Counted from the stretch's first letter, positions 7,556 to 16,538 are shown. The stretch: 61,722 nt of DNA from JADGHE01 sp035716025 (GCA_035716025.1 DASTKH010000037.1:1-61722), one strand, 5' to 3'. Notes: a model not told the origin generated them from the sequence alone. Program-made: numbers and translations.

Positions 7556-9259
7556 GTGCCTGATTTTTTCTCAAGATTGTCGGTTGGTTCTGGCGGCGGC
7601 TTCCGATGGGCGAAGCCACGCAACGGACGGCGGAGAACTCCCCTGCATTATCGGTTTGCCGATTTCGAGGTCGATGTCGACCAGAAGGAGCTGCGGCGCG
7701 GCGGACAGGTTGTCCACGTCGAACCGCAGGTCTTCGATTTGCTCGTCCATCTCGTCCGCCACCGCGATCGGATCGTCACCAAGGACGAGCTGATCGAGAC
7801 GATTTGGCAGGGCCGCATCGTGTCCGAGGCCGCGCTGAGCAGCCGCATCAACAGCGTGCGCCGCGCCCTGGGCGACAACGGGAACGACCAGTTGCTCATT
7901 CGCACCTTGCACAAGCGGGGCTTCCGCTTCGTCGGAGAGGTCGCGGAATACGCGCCCGCTTCCGCCACGGCGGATGTGCCCGAAGCGGCGGCGACGGCGG
8001 GAGGAGCCGGGCGCGAACCCATCCTGCTCGACCGCGCGCCGCCGCTTGCGGATAGCGGATCGAGCAAGCCGTCGATCGCGGTTTTGCCTTTCGAGGATCT
8101 GAGCGGCAATGCGGAGAACGAGTATTTCGGCTACGGCCTGACGGAAGACCTGATCCGGCTGCTCGCACGCAACCGTTGGCTCACGGTGATCTCCCGACAC
8201 TCCACCGCCGGCTACAAGGCACGATCCGGGGACGTGCGACAAATCGGCGCGGAACTCGGGGTGCGGTACATTCTCGGCGGCAGCGTCCGCAAGAACGAGG
8301 ATCTCCTGCGGATCACGGCGGAACTCGTGCGCGCGGCCGAAGGCACTCTGCTTTGGGCCGACAGCTACGACCTCCGCCTCGACCGCATTTTCGACATCCA
8401 GGAGGAAATGGCCCGGCAGATCGCGGCGACCATCGAACCCGAACTGTCGCGAGTCGAACAGCAACTGGCCGCGCGCAAGCCGCCCGACAGCCTCGACGCC
8501 TGGGACTGCTTCCAGCGGGGCCTTTGGAACCTCTGGGCGTTCACGACGTCCGGCTTCGACGCCGCTGAAGCCTATTTCCGCCGCGCGATCGAAGCCGATC
8601 CGCAATTCGCGCGCGCACACGGGGCGCTCGCCTATGTCAACGTTCAGCGCGCGCTCTATGACGAGCCGCGCGACCGGCCGGCCCGGCTTGACCTCGCCCT
8701 GCGGCAGGCGAAGGAGTCCGTCGCGCTCGACGAGCGCGATTGCTTTTGCCATTGCGCACTCGGCCGCGCCCTGTGTCTCCTGCAGAGAAACGATGAGGCG
8801 GCCGCCGCGCTCGACACGTCGATCGACCTTAATCCGAGCTTCGCGCAAGCCTATTTCGCGCAGGGCTTCAACCTCCTCTGGTACGGCCGCGCGATCGACG
8901 CCGAAGCCCTGCTCGACCGCGCGACGATGCTGAGCCCGCGGGACAGCCACCTGTGGAGCTTCCACCACGTGCGCGCGTGGGTTCATTTCTCGCTTGGCGA
9001 ATACGGGGCCGCGGCGGAGTTCGCGGGGCGTGCGGTGCGCCAGCCGAACGTGACCTACCGTGCGTTCGCCACGCTTGCGGCCGCGCTGGGGCAAGGGGGC
9101 GACCGCGCCGAGGCACGCGCTGCCGCCGCGGAACTCTTGAAGCGAAAGGCCGATTACCGCGGTGCGACCGCGCGAAAGGAGCTGTTTTTCTGTAAGGACC
9201 CGGATTTTATCGAACGCTACACGGACGGCCTGCGCGTCGCCGGAATTGCCGAGCGCTAA
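7556..9259 (+). CDS. CadC-type winged-helix regulator with FlgO/TolB-like and TPR domains
   Basis: A 567-residue protein with an OmpR/CadC-type winged helix at about residues 32-128 (FADFEVDVDQKELRRGG ... HKRGFRFVGEV), a SKPSIAVLPFEDLSG segment typical of adenylate-cyclase-like/TolB-N regulators (about 170-290), and C-terminal TPR-like helices (about 320-540). Unlike CadC I see no transmembrane helix between DNA-binding and sensor parts, so it is probably cytosolic. The start is uncertain: GTG at 7556 opens the frame, but similarity begins about residue 30. The signal sensed is unknown. Confidence 0.8.
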   Translation: MPDFFSRLSVGSGGGFRWAKPRNGRRRTPLHYRFADFEVDVDQKELRRGGQVVHVEPQVFDLLVHLVRHRDRIVTKDELIETIWQGRIVSEAALSSRINSVRRALGDNGNDQLLIRTLHKRGFRFVGEVAEYAPASATADVPEAAATAGGAGREPILLDRAPPLADSGSSKPSIAVLPFEDLSGNAENEYFGYGLTEDLIRLLARNRWLTVISRHSTAGYKARSGDVRQIGAELGVRYILGGSVRKNEDLLRITAELVRAAEGTLLWADSYDLRLDRIFDIQEEMARQIAATIEPELSRVEQQLAARKPPDSLDAWDCFQRGLWNLWAFTTSGFDAAEAYFRRAIEADPQFARAHGALAYVNVQRALYDEPRDRPARLDLALRQAKESVALDERDCFCHCALGRALCLLQRNDEAAAALDTSIDLNPSFAQAYFAQGFNLLWYGRAIDAEALLDRATMLSPRDSHLWSFHHVRAWVHFSLGEYGAAAEFAGRAVRQPNVTYRAFATLAAALGQGGDRAEARAAAAELLKRKADYRGATARKELFFCKDPDFIERYTDGLRVAGIAER

Positions 9260-9308
9260 CTGCCGAGGACGACGAACGACCCTCCGCCCGCGCGATGCGC
9301 CGCCTTTC

Positions 9309-10280
9309 TTACGGAAGGAGAATCGCCGAACCGGTCGTGCGGCGGCCTTCGAGGTCACGGTGCGCCTGCGCAACCTCGCGCAACGCGTAGCGGTGGTTGA
9401 TCGCGACCTTGACCGTGCCGTTCTCCACCACGCGAAACAGCTCGTTTGCGCCTTCAAGCAGTTCGTCACGTGTCTGAACGTACCAAGGTAGCATCGGTCG
9501 CGTCGCAAACAGGCCGCCTTTCGGTCCGAGCGCGTTGAAATCGAAATTCTCGATCGGACCGGACGCGTTGCCGAACGCGACGAACATGCCGCGGGGCCGC
9601 AGGCACTCGATGGAGCCGGGATAGGTCGTCTTGCCCACGCCGTCATAGACGACGTGGCACAACGCGCCCTTCGTAATCTCCTTTACGCGGGCGACGAAAT
9701 CCTCGTCGCGGTAGAGGATCGTGTGCCGGCAGCCATGCGCTTCGGCAAGCCTCGCCTTCTCGGGCGAACCCACGGTTCCGATGACCGTCGCGCCGAGATG
9801 AGCGGCCCATTGCGCGAGAATCAATCCGACCCCGCCTGCGGCCGCGTGAAGCAGCAGGACCGTGCCGGGTTTCACCTCGTATGTCTTGCGAATGAGGTAC
9901 CAGGCTGTGAGGCCCTTGAGCATGATGGCCGCGGCGAGCTCATACGACATGTTGTCGGGGATTCGCACGAGCCGATCGGCCGGATAGTTCCGCTCTTCGG
10001 CATAGGCGCCGAGCCCGCCGGTATAGGCGACGCGGTCGCCGACCTTGAACGCGGTCACACCCGCGCCGAGGGCGACCACGTCGCCGGCCCCTTCGGCACC
10101 GAGAATCAGCGGCGCCTGCATGCCGGGCCGGCCCATGCGCGAATACACGTCCGTATAATTGAGCCCTACCGCGCGTTGGCGGATACGGACCTCTCCGGCC
10201 GCGGGCGACGCGACCTCCGCCTCCTCGTACGCGAGCTGCTCGGGCCCCCCGAAGTTCCGAAGCGTCACCACGCCGACCAT
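9309..10280 (-). CDS. NADPH:quinone oxidoreductase (zinc-independent MDR family)
   Basis: Medium-chain dehydrogenase/reductase of the quinone oxidoreductase (QorA/zeta-crystallin) type, 323 residues. Motifs: GEVRIRQRAVGLNYTDVY near the N-terminus, LGAEGAGDV, and the nucleotide-binding AAAGGVGLILAQWAAHLGA (about 145-163). It lacks the Cys/His zinc ligands of alcohol dehydrogenases, as expected for this subfamily. The ATG at 10280 gives the standard start MVGVVTLRNFGGPE; the frame extends 33 codons upstream without recognisable sequence. It would reduce quinones with NADPH in the cytosol; the physiological substrate is unknown. Confidence 0.92.
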   Translation of the reverse strand: MVGVVTLRNFGGPEQLAYEEAEVASPAAGEVRIRQRAVGLNYTDVYSRMGRPGMQAPLILGAEGAGDVVALGAGVTAFKVGDRVAYTGGLGAYAEERNYPADRLVRIPDNMSYELAAAIMLKGLTAWYLIRKTYEVKPGTVLLLHAAAGGVGLILAQWAAHLGATVIGTVGSPEKARLAEAHGCRHTILYRDEDFVARVKEITKGALCHVVYDGVGKTTYPGSIECLRPRGMFVAFGNASGPIENFDFNALGPKGGLFATRPMLPWYVQTRDELLEGANELFRVVENGTVKVAINHRYALREVAQAHRDLEGRRTTGSAILLP

Positions 10281-10679
10281 GTTCCCCTCCCGCAAGGCCG
10301 GTTTCCGCCAAGATGATTCGTAGCGATTACCGCGTCGATTGTCATGACGGCGCCCCGGACAAGTGCGCGGAGCGGGCATGCCGGCGCCGCAAGGTACGGG
10401 CGATTCGCGTCGCCAGGGCCGGCGGAAAAGCTTCGGCGGATTGCGCGAAAAGCCTCGTACCGCCCGCTTCGGGGACCTTGCGATCTCTACTTGCGCTCTT
10501 TCGGCAAGGGTGCCAATAACACCTCGCCGGATCGTGTCGCGTGCCGCCCTTTTTGGGGCCGGCGGCGTGGCCTATCCGCTTGCCGCCGGCTCGGGATGGC
10601 GGTCCGCGGACCGAACATCCCAAGACGGTTTCAGCGCGGGCGGATTCGAGAGCCGGCAAGATGGGAAAGGATTTTCGAC
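10281..10679. other. 399-bp divergent intergenic region in front of petABC
   Basis: No convincing gene: the open frames here lack a recognisable domain. It holds the promoters of the quinone oxidoreductase (minus) and of petABC (plus). Two inverted repeats are visible: 9-bp arms at 10558-10566 and 10582-10590, and a 14-bp perfect palindrome at 10600-10613. A Shine-Dalgarno-like GGAAAGG at 10664-10670 precedes the petA GTG. Confidence 0.6.
10600..10613. promoter_or_regulatory. 14-bp perfect palindrome upstream of petA
   Basis: CGGTCCGCGGACCG reads identically on both strands and lies 67 bp before the petA start codon. Its position and symmetry would suit an operator for a dimeric regulator of the bc1 operon. 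In GC-rich DNA such a palindrome can also arise by chance, so the role is an inference. Confidence 0.35.
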
Positions 10680-11216
10680 GTGACGACGATGTCTTCGGCC
10701 GAGCCGACACGCCGCGATTTCCTCTACATCGCGACCGGCGCAGTCGGGGCAATCGGCGCCGCCGCCGCTGCGTGGCCGCTGATCAGCCAAATGAACCCCG
10801 ACGCCTCGACGGTCGCGGCCGGTGCGCCGGTCGAGGTCGACCTCTCGCCGATTGCCGAGGGACAAGTCATCAAGGTGTTCTGGCGCTCGAAGCCGATTTT
10901 CATCAGCCATCGCACCAAGAAGGAAATCGAAGCGGCCCGCAGTGTGGACCCTTCAACCTTGCCGGACCCGCAGTCTGACGAGGCGCGGGTGAAGCCCGGC
11001 CACGACCAATGGCTCGTGCTGATCGGCATCTGCACCCATCTCGGCTGCATCCCGCTCGCCCATCAGGGGGACTACAACGGCTTCTTCTGCCCCTGCCACG
11101 GATCGCAATACGACACCTCCGGCCGCATTCGCCGCGGACCCGCCCCGGCGAATCTTCCCGTCCCGCCCTACCAGTTCACATCCGACAACAAGATCCTGAT
11201 CGGCGCCACCGCCTGA
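10680..11216 (+). CDS. petA: ubiquinol-cytochrome c reductase iron-sulfur (Rieske) subunit
   Basis: Rieske 2Fe-2S subunit of the cytochrome bc1 complex, 178 residues. A twin-arginine-type N-terminus (PTRRDFLYIATGAVGA) is followed by a membrane anchor (about 16-34). The two cluster-binding boxes are CTHLGC (Cys118, His120) and CPCHGS (Cys137, His140), with Cys123 and Cys139 as the disulfide pair. I chose the GTG at 10680 because GGAAAGG lies 9 bp upstream; an in-frame ATG follows at 10689. First gene of petABC; 29 bp separate it from petB. Confidence 0.95.
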   Translation: MTTMSSAEPTRRDFLYIATGAVGAIGAAAAAWPLISQMNPDASTVAAGAPVEVDLSPIAEGQVIKVFWRSKPIFISHRTKKEIEAARSVDPSTLPDPQSDEARVKPGHDQWLVLIGICTHLGCIPLAHQGDYNGFFCPCHGSQYDTSGRIRRGPAPANLPVPPYQFTSDNKILIGATA

Positions 11217-11245
11217 CGTCCGCTGCGATCCGCCAAGGTCCGAGC

Positions 11246-12520
11246 ATGAGCGCACATTCGACCTACCAGCCGAGCAGTCCCTTCCTGAAATGGCTGGAAG
11301 CCCGGCTGCCCATCATGGGGCTCGTCCATGCGAGCTTCGTGGACTACCCGACGCCGCGGAATCTCAATTACTGGTGGACCTTTGGCGGCATCCTGAGCTT
11401 CATGCTCGCGGTGCAGATCCTCACCGGCATCGTGCTCGTCATGCACTACACGCCGCATGAGGCCTTCGCCTTCCGCTCCGTCGAGCAGATCATGCGCGAC
11501 GTCAATTACGGCTGGCTTTTGCGCTACCTGCACTCGAACGGGGCGTCGATGTTCTTCATCGCCGTCTATATCCACATCTTTCGCGGCCTCTATTACGGGT
11601 CCTACAAGGCCCCGCGCGAAGTGCTGTGGATTTTGGGCGTCATCATCTACCTTTTGATGATGGCGACCGGGTTCCTGGGCTACACGCTGCCTTGGGGCCA
11701 GATGAGCTTCTGGGGCGCGACCGTCATCACCAACTTCTTCTCGGCCATTCCGGTGGTCGGCGATTCAATCGTGACCTGGCTCTGGGGCGGCTATGCGGTC
11801 GGCAATCCGACGCTCCAGCGCTTCTTCTCGCTGCACTACCTCCTGCCGTTCGTCATCGCCGGGGTCGTGGTCCTGCACGTCTGGGCGCTGCACGTGGCGG
11901 GGCAAAACAATCCGACCGGCGTCGAACCGAAGACGAGCCAGGATACGGTGCCCTTCACGCCTTATGCGACGGTGAAGGACTCGTTCATGCTGATCGCGTT
12001 CTGCGTCGTCTATGCGTGGTTCGTGTTTTACATTCCGAACTATCTCGGCCACGCCGACAATTACATCCAGGCGAACCCCGGCGTCACGCCGACGCACATC
12101 GTCCCCGAATGGTATTATCTTCCCTTCTACGCCATCCTGCGGGCGATTCCGAACAAGTTGCTGGGCGTGATTGCGCTGTTCGCGTCGATCCTGATCCTCG
12201 CATTCCTGCCCTGGCTCGATACGTCTCGCGTCCGCTCGGCGACCTATCGCCCCCTCTACCGGCAGTTCTTCTGGATTTTCGTGGCCGTGTGTCTCGGCCT
12301 CGGCTGGCTGGGCTCGAAACCGGCCGAAGGCGGCTACGTGATCGCCGCCCGCATCCTCACCGCGTGGTACTTCATTCATTTCCTCATCATCCTGCCGCTC
12401 CTCGGGCTCATCGAGACGACAAAACCCTTGCCGAACTCGATCACCGAGGCGGTGCTCGGCAAATCCGCAGGACGCCCGTCGCTGAAGGCGGCGGCGGCCT
12501 CGCCTGAGCATCGCGGCTGA
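11246..12520 (+). CDS. petB: cytochrome b of the bc1 complex
   Basis: Cytochrome b, the membrane subunit that carries both b hemes and the two quinone sites. At 424 residues with about eight transmembrane helices it has the expected length. Landmarks include the first-heme helix around HSNGASMFFIAVYIHIFRGLYYGSYK, GYTLPWGQMSFWGA, the HYLLPFVIAGVVVLHVWALH helix, and the Qo-site PEWY motif. It is a separate gene from cytochrome c1 (16 bp gap), not the fused fbcH type. Confidence 0.97.
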   Translation: MSAHSTYQPSSPFLKWLEARLPIMGLVHASFVDYPTPRNLNYWWTFGGILSFMLAVQILTGIVLVMHYTPHEAFAFRSVEQIMRDVNYGWLLRYLHSNGASMFFIAVYIHIFRGLYYGSYKAPREVLWILGVIIYLLMMATGFLGYTLPWGQMSFWGATVITNFFSAIPVVGDSIVTWLWGGYAVGNPTLQRFFSLHYLLPFVIAGVVVLHVWALHVAGQNNPTGVEPKTSQDTVPFTPYATVKDSFMLIAFCVVYAWFVFYIPNYLGHADNYIQANPGVTPTHIVPEWYYLPFYAILRAIPNKLLGVIALFASILILAFLPWLDTSRVRSATYRPLYRQFFWIFVAVCLGLGWLGSKPAEGGYVIAARILTAWYFIHFLIILPLLGLIETTKPLPNSITEAVLGKSAGRPSLKAAAASPEHRG

Positions 12521-12536
12521 GGAGCGAGGGCTCATC

Positions 12537-13379
12537 ATGATGCGCACACTCCGCCCGCTTTCACTCGTCCTTCTCGCCGCCTGCCTCGCGGCGTCGAGCG
12601 TGGCAACACGCGCTGCGGAACAGGAACCGCCGCCGCGGCAGCAATGGTCGTTCTCGGGGCCGTTCGGCTTGTTCGACCGCGCGCAGCTGCAACGCGGACT
12701 GAAGGTTTATCGCGAGGTCTGCCAGACCTGCCACGGCCTTACGATGATCGCCTTCCGCAACCTCGCCGAACCCGGCGGGCCGGAATTCACGCGCGCTCAG
12801 GCGGCCGCCATCGCGGCCGAATACCAGATTCAGGACGGGCCGAACGACCAGGGCGAGATGTTCCAGCGGCCGGGGCGGCTTGCCGACCACTTCCCGGCCC
12901 CGTTCCCGAACGATCAGGCCGCGCGCGCCGCGAACAACGGCACCGTTCCGCCGGATTTTTCGGTGCTGGCAAAGGCGCGCACCTACGAGCGCGGCTTTCC
13001 CTGGTTCCTCTTCGACATCGTCACCCAGTATCAGGAGCAGGGACCTGACTACATCGTCGCCTTGATGTTGGGCTACGAGGAACCTCCTCAGGGGGTCGAG
13101 CTGCCCGCCGGCACGCAATACAACAAATACTTCCCCGGCCACGCGATCGCCATGCCGCCGCCTCTGACCGACGGGCGCGTCGAATATACGGACGGCGCGC
13201 CGATGACGGTCGCACAATACGCCAAGGACGTGGCCGCCTTCATGGTCTGGGCCGCGGAGCCGCACATGGAGGCGCGCAAGCGCGTCGGCTTCCAGGTGAT
13301 GGTCTTCCTGATCGTCTTCGCGGGCCTGCTGTACTTCACAAAAAAGAAGGTTTGGGCGGGCGTGCACGAGCCCGCCTGA
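12537..13379 (+). CDS. petC: cytochrome c1
   Basis: Periplasmic heme subunit of the bc1 complex, 280 residues. It has a Sec signal peptide (about 1-26, ending TRAAEQE), the heme-binding CQTCH (Cys62, Cys65, His66), and a C-terminal membrane anchor VMVFLIVFAGLLYF followed by a Lys-rich cytosolic tail. The axial methionine region AIAMPPPLTDG is present. Two ATGs (12537 and 12540) are possible starts. The stop codon is embedded in an inverted repeat that may end the operon. Confidence 0.96.
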   Translation: MMRTLRPLSLVLLAACLAASSVATRAAEQEPPPRQQWSFSGPFGLFDRAQLQRGLKVYREVCQTCHGLTMIAFRNLAEPGGPEFTRAQAAAIAAEYQIQDGPNDQGEMFQRPGRLADHFPAPFPNDQAARAANNGTVPPDFSVLAKARTYERGFPWFLFDIVTQYQEQGPDYIVALMLGYEEPPQGVELPAGTQYNKYFPGHAIAMPPPLTDGRVEYTDGAPMTVAQYAKDVAAFMVWAAEPHMEARKRVGFQVMVFLIVFAGLLYFTKKKVWAGVHEPA

Positions 13380-13415
13380 TTCAGGCGGGCGGCAGCGCCG
13401 GCCTTTTCACCGGCG
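13370..13415. terminator. paired hairpins between convergent petC and the DUF429 gene
   Basis: A 10-bp inverted repeat (13370-13379 with 13381-13390) spans the petC stop codon. It is followed by a second hairpin with 6-bp arms (13396-13401 and 13410-13415) around a T-rich loop. The position between two convergent genes suits a terminator, but there is no clean U-tract after either stem, so it may depend on Rho or act only in part. Confidence 0.45.
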
Positions 13416-13437
13416 AGGGGCTACGCCCGGCAAGCCT

Positions 13438-14247
13438 TCAAGGCCCGACCCCGGCCTTCGGCACCCAGATCGCCGCGTTTTCGTCGCCGATGGCCTCCGC
13501 CGCGCCGCGGAGGAAGAGCGCGCCCACATAGGCGCAGATCACGGCGTCCAGCATATCCTCGAACGGTTTGAGGGCCGCGAGGGTCTTGATTCGGCTGCGC
13601 GCGGGCAGGGAAAAAGGCAGACCCTTGATGCGCTGCCCCAGTATCGCGGCGATGCTCGCCCATTGCTCGATTAGCCTGTCGATCCGGTCGGCCGGCGGAA
13701 GACCCGGCCAATAGCGGGCGCTCCTCGCCACTTTGTAGGGCGGGCGCCGCGCCAGCCCCAGGAGACGAACCAGCGCGGCCAACGGATACACCTCGATCAG
13801 CGCGGGGCCGGCGGTGGCACCGCAAGCGGGCACAAGCGAAAATCCTGCCGCTCGAAGGTTTTCGGCGAACCGGCGCCCATGTTCGCCGGGGCGCGCGGCG
13901 GTCGGGCTGTGTGTGGTGGCCCAGGCGTTCCCGAAGATTCGCGAGACCGCCCGGTCGGCATACCGGCGGCCTGCGACGGGGTTGCGCGCAACCGGCATGT
14001 CGATGGCGATCACATCGACCGGAGCCCCGCCGATCGCCGCAGCCGCCGCAAGAAGAGCCGGCGCGCAGGCGGCCGATCCGCATGCGTTACCCCGGCGCGT
14101 CGCCCGCCACTCTTCCCGTGAAACGAAGCTCTGGTACGACGGCGCGCAGGCGAGCACGCAGCCTTCATCGCCTTCGACCCGAAGCAGAGCGACACCGCTC
14201 GAGCCCGCCTCCGTCCAGGCGGCGTCTATGCCGAGAACGAGCGCCAT
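13438..14247 (-). CDS. DUF429 domain protein (predicted RNase H-fold nuclease)
   Basis: A 269-residue protein of the DUF429 family. The N-terminus VLGIDAAWTEAGSSGVALL is a typical RNase H-like first strand with a catalytic-type Asp; VIAIDMPVARNP supplies a second acidic strand. Toward the C-terminus AALKPFEDMLDAVICAYVG supplies the remaining acidic positions. DUF429 proteins are predicted nucleases of unknown substrate. The ATG at 14247 (MALVLGID) fits the family start; the frame extends 37 codons upstream. Divergent from mtnP, 70 bp away. Confidence 0.75.
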   Translation of the reverse strand: MALVLGIDAAWTEAGSSGVALLRVEGDEGCVLACAPSYQSFVSREEWRATRRGNACGSAACAPALLAAAAAIGGAPVDVIAIDMPVARNPVAGRRYADRAVSRIFGNAWATTHSPTAARPGEHGRRFAENLRAAGFSLVPACGATAGPALIEVYPLAALVRLLGLARRPPYKVARSARYWPGLPPADRIDRLIEQWASIAAILGQRIKGLPFSLPARSRIKTLAALKPFEDMLDAVICAYVGALFLRGAAEAIGDENAAIWVPKAGVGP

Positions 14248-14317
14248 TGTAGACCTCTCAGCAAATCGTCCCGCGGCGGCTCTCCCGCCCCTCCCGAAGA
14301 CCAGAAGGAATTCCAGC

Positions 14318-15196
14318 ATGACGCAAGCGGTCCTCGGCGTGATCGGCGGCTCCGGCATCTACGACCTGCCGGGGCTCGAAAACGTGCGCGAAGTGCGTGT
14401 GGATACGCCATGGGGTCCTCCCTCGGCGCCGCTGCGGCGCGGCGAGATCGCCGGTCTGCCGATCGTGTTTCTGCCGCGCCACGACAAGGGCCATCGTTTG
14501 TCCCCTTCCGACATCAATTACCGGGCCAATATCGATGCCCTCAAACGGGCGGGCGTCACCGACCTCGTCTCCCTGTCGGCCTGCGGGTCGTTCAAGGAAG
14601 AGCTGCCGCCCGGCACTTTCGTGTTGGTCGATCAATTCGTCGACCGGACGCACAAGCGGGAGTCCTCGTTCTTCGGCAAGGGCTGCGTGGCGCATGTGTC
14701 GATGGCCCATCCGGTTTCTCCGCGGCTGCGGATTCATCTTGCGGAAGCCGCAAGGGTCGAAGGCATCGAAGTGGTGCGCAGCGGGACCTATGTGTGCATC
14801 GAAGGGCCGCAGTTCTCGACGCTGGCCGAGAGCCTCACCTACCGGCAGCTCGGCTATTCCGTGATCGGCATGACCAACATGCCGGAGGCGAAGCTCGCCC
14901 GCGAAGCCGAACTTTGCTACGCGACCGTCGCCATGGTCACGGATTTCGATTGCTGGCACCCTGACCATGACGCGGTCACGGTGCAGGACATCATCAAGGT
15001 CCTGACCGAGAACGCCGAGAAGGCACAGCGGCTGATCGGGCGTCTTGCAAGGGACTTCCCACGCGAGCACGAGCCCTGCCCGATCGGCTCGGACCGTGCG
15101 CTCGACACCGCGATCATCACGGCGCCGGAGGCGCGCGACCCGGCGCTCGTCGCCAAGCTCGATGCCGTGGCCGGCCGGGTTCTCGGACCGGCATGA
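14318..15196 (+). CDS. mtnP: S-methyl-5'-thioadenosine phosphorylase
   Basis: Cleaves methylthioadenosine with phosphate to adenine and methylthioribose-1-phosphate, the start of methionine salvage. The 292-residue protein has the phosphate-binding GVIGGSGIYDL at the N-terminus, RHDKGHRLSPSDINYRANI, and the purine-binding segment GPQFSTLAES ... VIGMTNMPEAKLAREAE. It is encoded close to apt, which would convert the released adenine to AMP, so the two are linked by function as well as by position. Confidence 0.95.
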   Translation: MTQAVLGVIGGSGIYDLPGLENVREVRVDTPWGPPSAPLRRGEIAGLPIVFLPRHDKGHRLSPSDINYRANIDALKRAGVTDLVSLSACGSFKEELPPGTFVLVDQFVDRTHKRESSFFGKGCVAHVSMAHPVSPRLRIHLAEAARVEGIEVVRSGTYVCIEGPQFSTLAESLTYRQLGYSVIGMTNMPEAKLAREAELCYATVAMVTDFDCWHPDHDAVTVQDIIKVLTENAEKAQRLIGRLARDFPREHEPCPIGSDRALDTAIITAPEARDPALVAKLDAVAGRVLGPA

Positions 15197-15203
15197 GCGC
15201 GCC

Positions 15204-15407
15204 CTACATCCAGCGATGCATCCAGGGCCCGAACCCGAAGAGCGCACCGAGCGCCAATCCAACGGCCATCAGGATAAGCCAGACGATGATCGCTGCAGGA
15301 ATCGCGGCGAGGGCCGCCTTGACGAAGAAGCCGACAAGGCGGGTAAACGGTACGTCGATGTCCGTGAGGATCGTTCTCTGCTCGGGCGCCGGCGCTGGCG
15401 AGGCCAT
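15204..15407 (-). CDS. small single-span membrane protein, unknown function
   Basis: A 67-residue predicted inner-membrane protein: a short cytosolic N-terminus rich in Ala/Pro/Glu, a DIDVPFTRLVGFFVKAAL amphipathic stretch, and one long hydrophobic segment (about residues 32-58) ending with FGFGPWMHRWM. The ATG at 15407 precedes this structure. It lies inside the mtnP-apt interval on the opposite strand. I do not recognise a named family; the composition and coding frame look real. Confidence 0.6.
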   Translation of the reverse strand: MASPAPAPEQRTILTDIDVPFTRLVGFFVKAALAAIPAAIIVWLILMAVGLALGALFGFGPWMHRWM

Positions 15408-15498
15408 GAGTCTTCTCCCGGGTTGCTTCGGCCCGCATGGTTGGGCCACAGTCCTGTTGGGCCACAATCCCAGTCTCTGCAAGTCATAGTCGCCGATA

Positions 15499-16047
15499 AT
15501 GATTTCGCCCGCCCTCGAAACCGACCTGCGCGCCGCGATCCGCACCATTCCGGACTATCCGAAGCCGGGGGTGATGTTCCGCGACATCACGACACTCTTG
15601 GGCAATCCGCGCGCGTTCCGCCGCGCCGTGGACGAACTCGTGCAACCCTGGGCCGGCATGAAAATCGACAAGGTCGCCGGCATCGAGGCACGCGGGTTCA
15701 TTCTCGGCGGCGCCGTCGCGCACCAGGTCTCTGCGGGTTTCGTACCGATCCGCAAGAAGGGCAAGCTGCCGCACCAGACTGTTCGGATGGCCTATCTGCT
15801 CGAATACGGCACGGACGAGATGGAAATGCACGTCGATGCGGTGGCGCAGGGGGACCGCGTGGTGCTCGTGGACGACCTGATCGCGACCGGCGGAACGGCG
15901 GAAGGCGCCGTCAAGCTTCTGCGTCAACTCGGCGCCGAGGTATTGGCCGCCTGCTTCATCATTGACCTGCCGGATCTCGGCGGCGCTGAGAAGCTGCGAA
16001 AGCTCGACGTGCCGGTCCGCACGCTCATCAGCTTCGAGGGCCATTGA
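15499..16047 (+). CDS. apt: adenine phosphoribosyltransferase
   Basis: Converts adenine and PRPP to AMP. The 182 residues include the N-terminal IRTIPDYPKPGVMFRDITTLL, the GIEARGFILGGAVA loop, the flexible RKKGKLPHQT segment, and the PRPP-binding motif VVLVDDLIATGGTAEGA (about 116-132). Start at the ATG 15499. Its last codons overlap the TTG start of trmL by four bases. With mtnP it forms an adenine salvage pair. Confidence 0.96.
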   Translation: MISPALETDLRAAIRTIPDYPKPGVMFRDITTLLGNPRAFRRAVDELVQPWAGMKIDKVAGIEARGFILGGAVAHQVSAGFVPIRKKGKLPHQTVRMAYLLEYGTDEMEMHVDAVAQGDRVVLVDDLIATGGTAEGAVKLLRQLGAEVLAACFIIDLPDLGGAEKLRKLDVPVRTLISFEGH

Positions 16048-16538
16048 CAGCCGCCTGTCCTCTCCGCATCGCGCTTTATCAGCCCGATATTGCGCAGAAC
16101 GCGGGCACGATCCTGCGTCTCTGTGCCTGCCTCGGTGCCGAAGCCCACATCATCGAGCCGGCGGGCTTTCCCACGAGCGACCGCGCGTTTCGCCGCGCCG
16201 GCATGGACTATCTCGCGCACGTGGCGTTGACGCGGCATGTCTCTTGGGAGGCCTTCGAGTCCTGGCGCCGCGGGACGGCACTCGCCCTCGTGCTGTTCAC
16301 GACCCGTGCGGAGACGAGTTACCTCGATCACGCCTATTCGGAGCGGGAGATCCTGCTTTTCGGCCGCGAGTCCGCCGGCGTGCCGCAAGCCGTCCACGAG
16401 GCCGCGGACGCCCGCCTGGTGATTCCGATGCGTCCCGGTCTGCGCTCTCTCAATGTCGCGATGGCGACAGCCATGGTGGCCGGGGAAGCCTTGCGCCAGC
16501 TCGGCACGCGATCCGCACCGATGCGCTTCCCCCGCTGA
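16044..16538 (+). CDS. trmL: tRNA (cytidine/uridine-2'-O-)-methyltransferase TrmL
   Basis: SPOUT-family methyltransferase that in E. coli methylates the ribose of the wobble nucleotide 34 of tRNA-Leu isoacceptors. The 164-residue protein has ALYQPDIAQNAGTILRLC at the start and the trefoil-knot SAM motifs LLFGRESAGVP and the terminal IPM...RSLNVAMATAM block. The start is a TTG at 16044 that overlaps the apt stop; no ATG lies upstream of the conserved region in this frame, and overlap suggests translational coupling. Confidence 0.92.
   Translation: MTAACPLRIALYQPDIAQNAGTILRLCACLGAEAHIIEPAGFPTSDRAFRRAGMDYLAHVALTRHVSWEAFESWRRGTALALVLFTTRAETSYLDHAYSEREILLFGRESAGVPQAVHEAADARLVIPMRPGLRSLNVAMATAMVAGEALRQLGTRSAPMRFPR

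Noticed and set aside
7571..9646. 691-codon open frame on the minus strand
   Set aside because: It lies opposite the winged-helix/TPR regulator, whose protein has clear domains; the antisense translation shows none.
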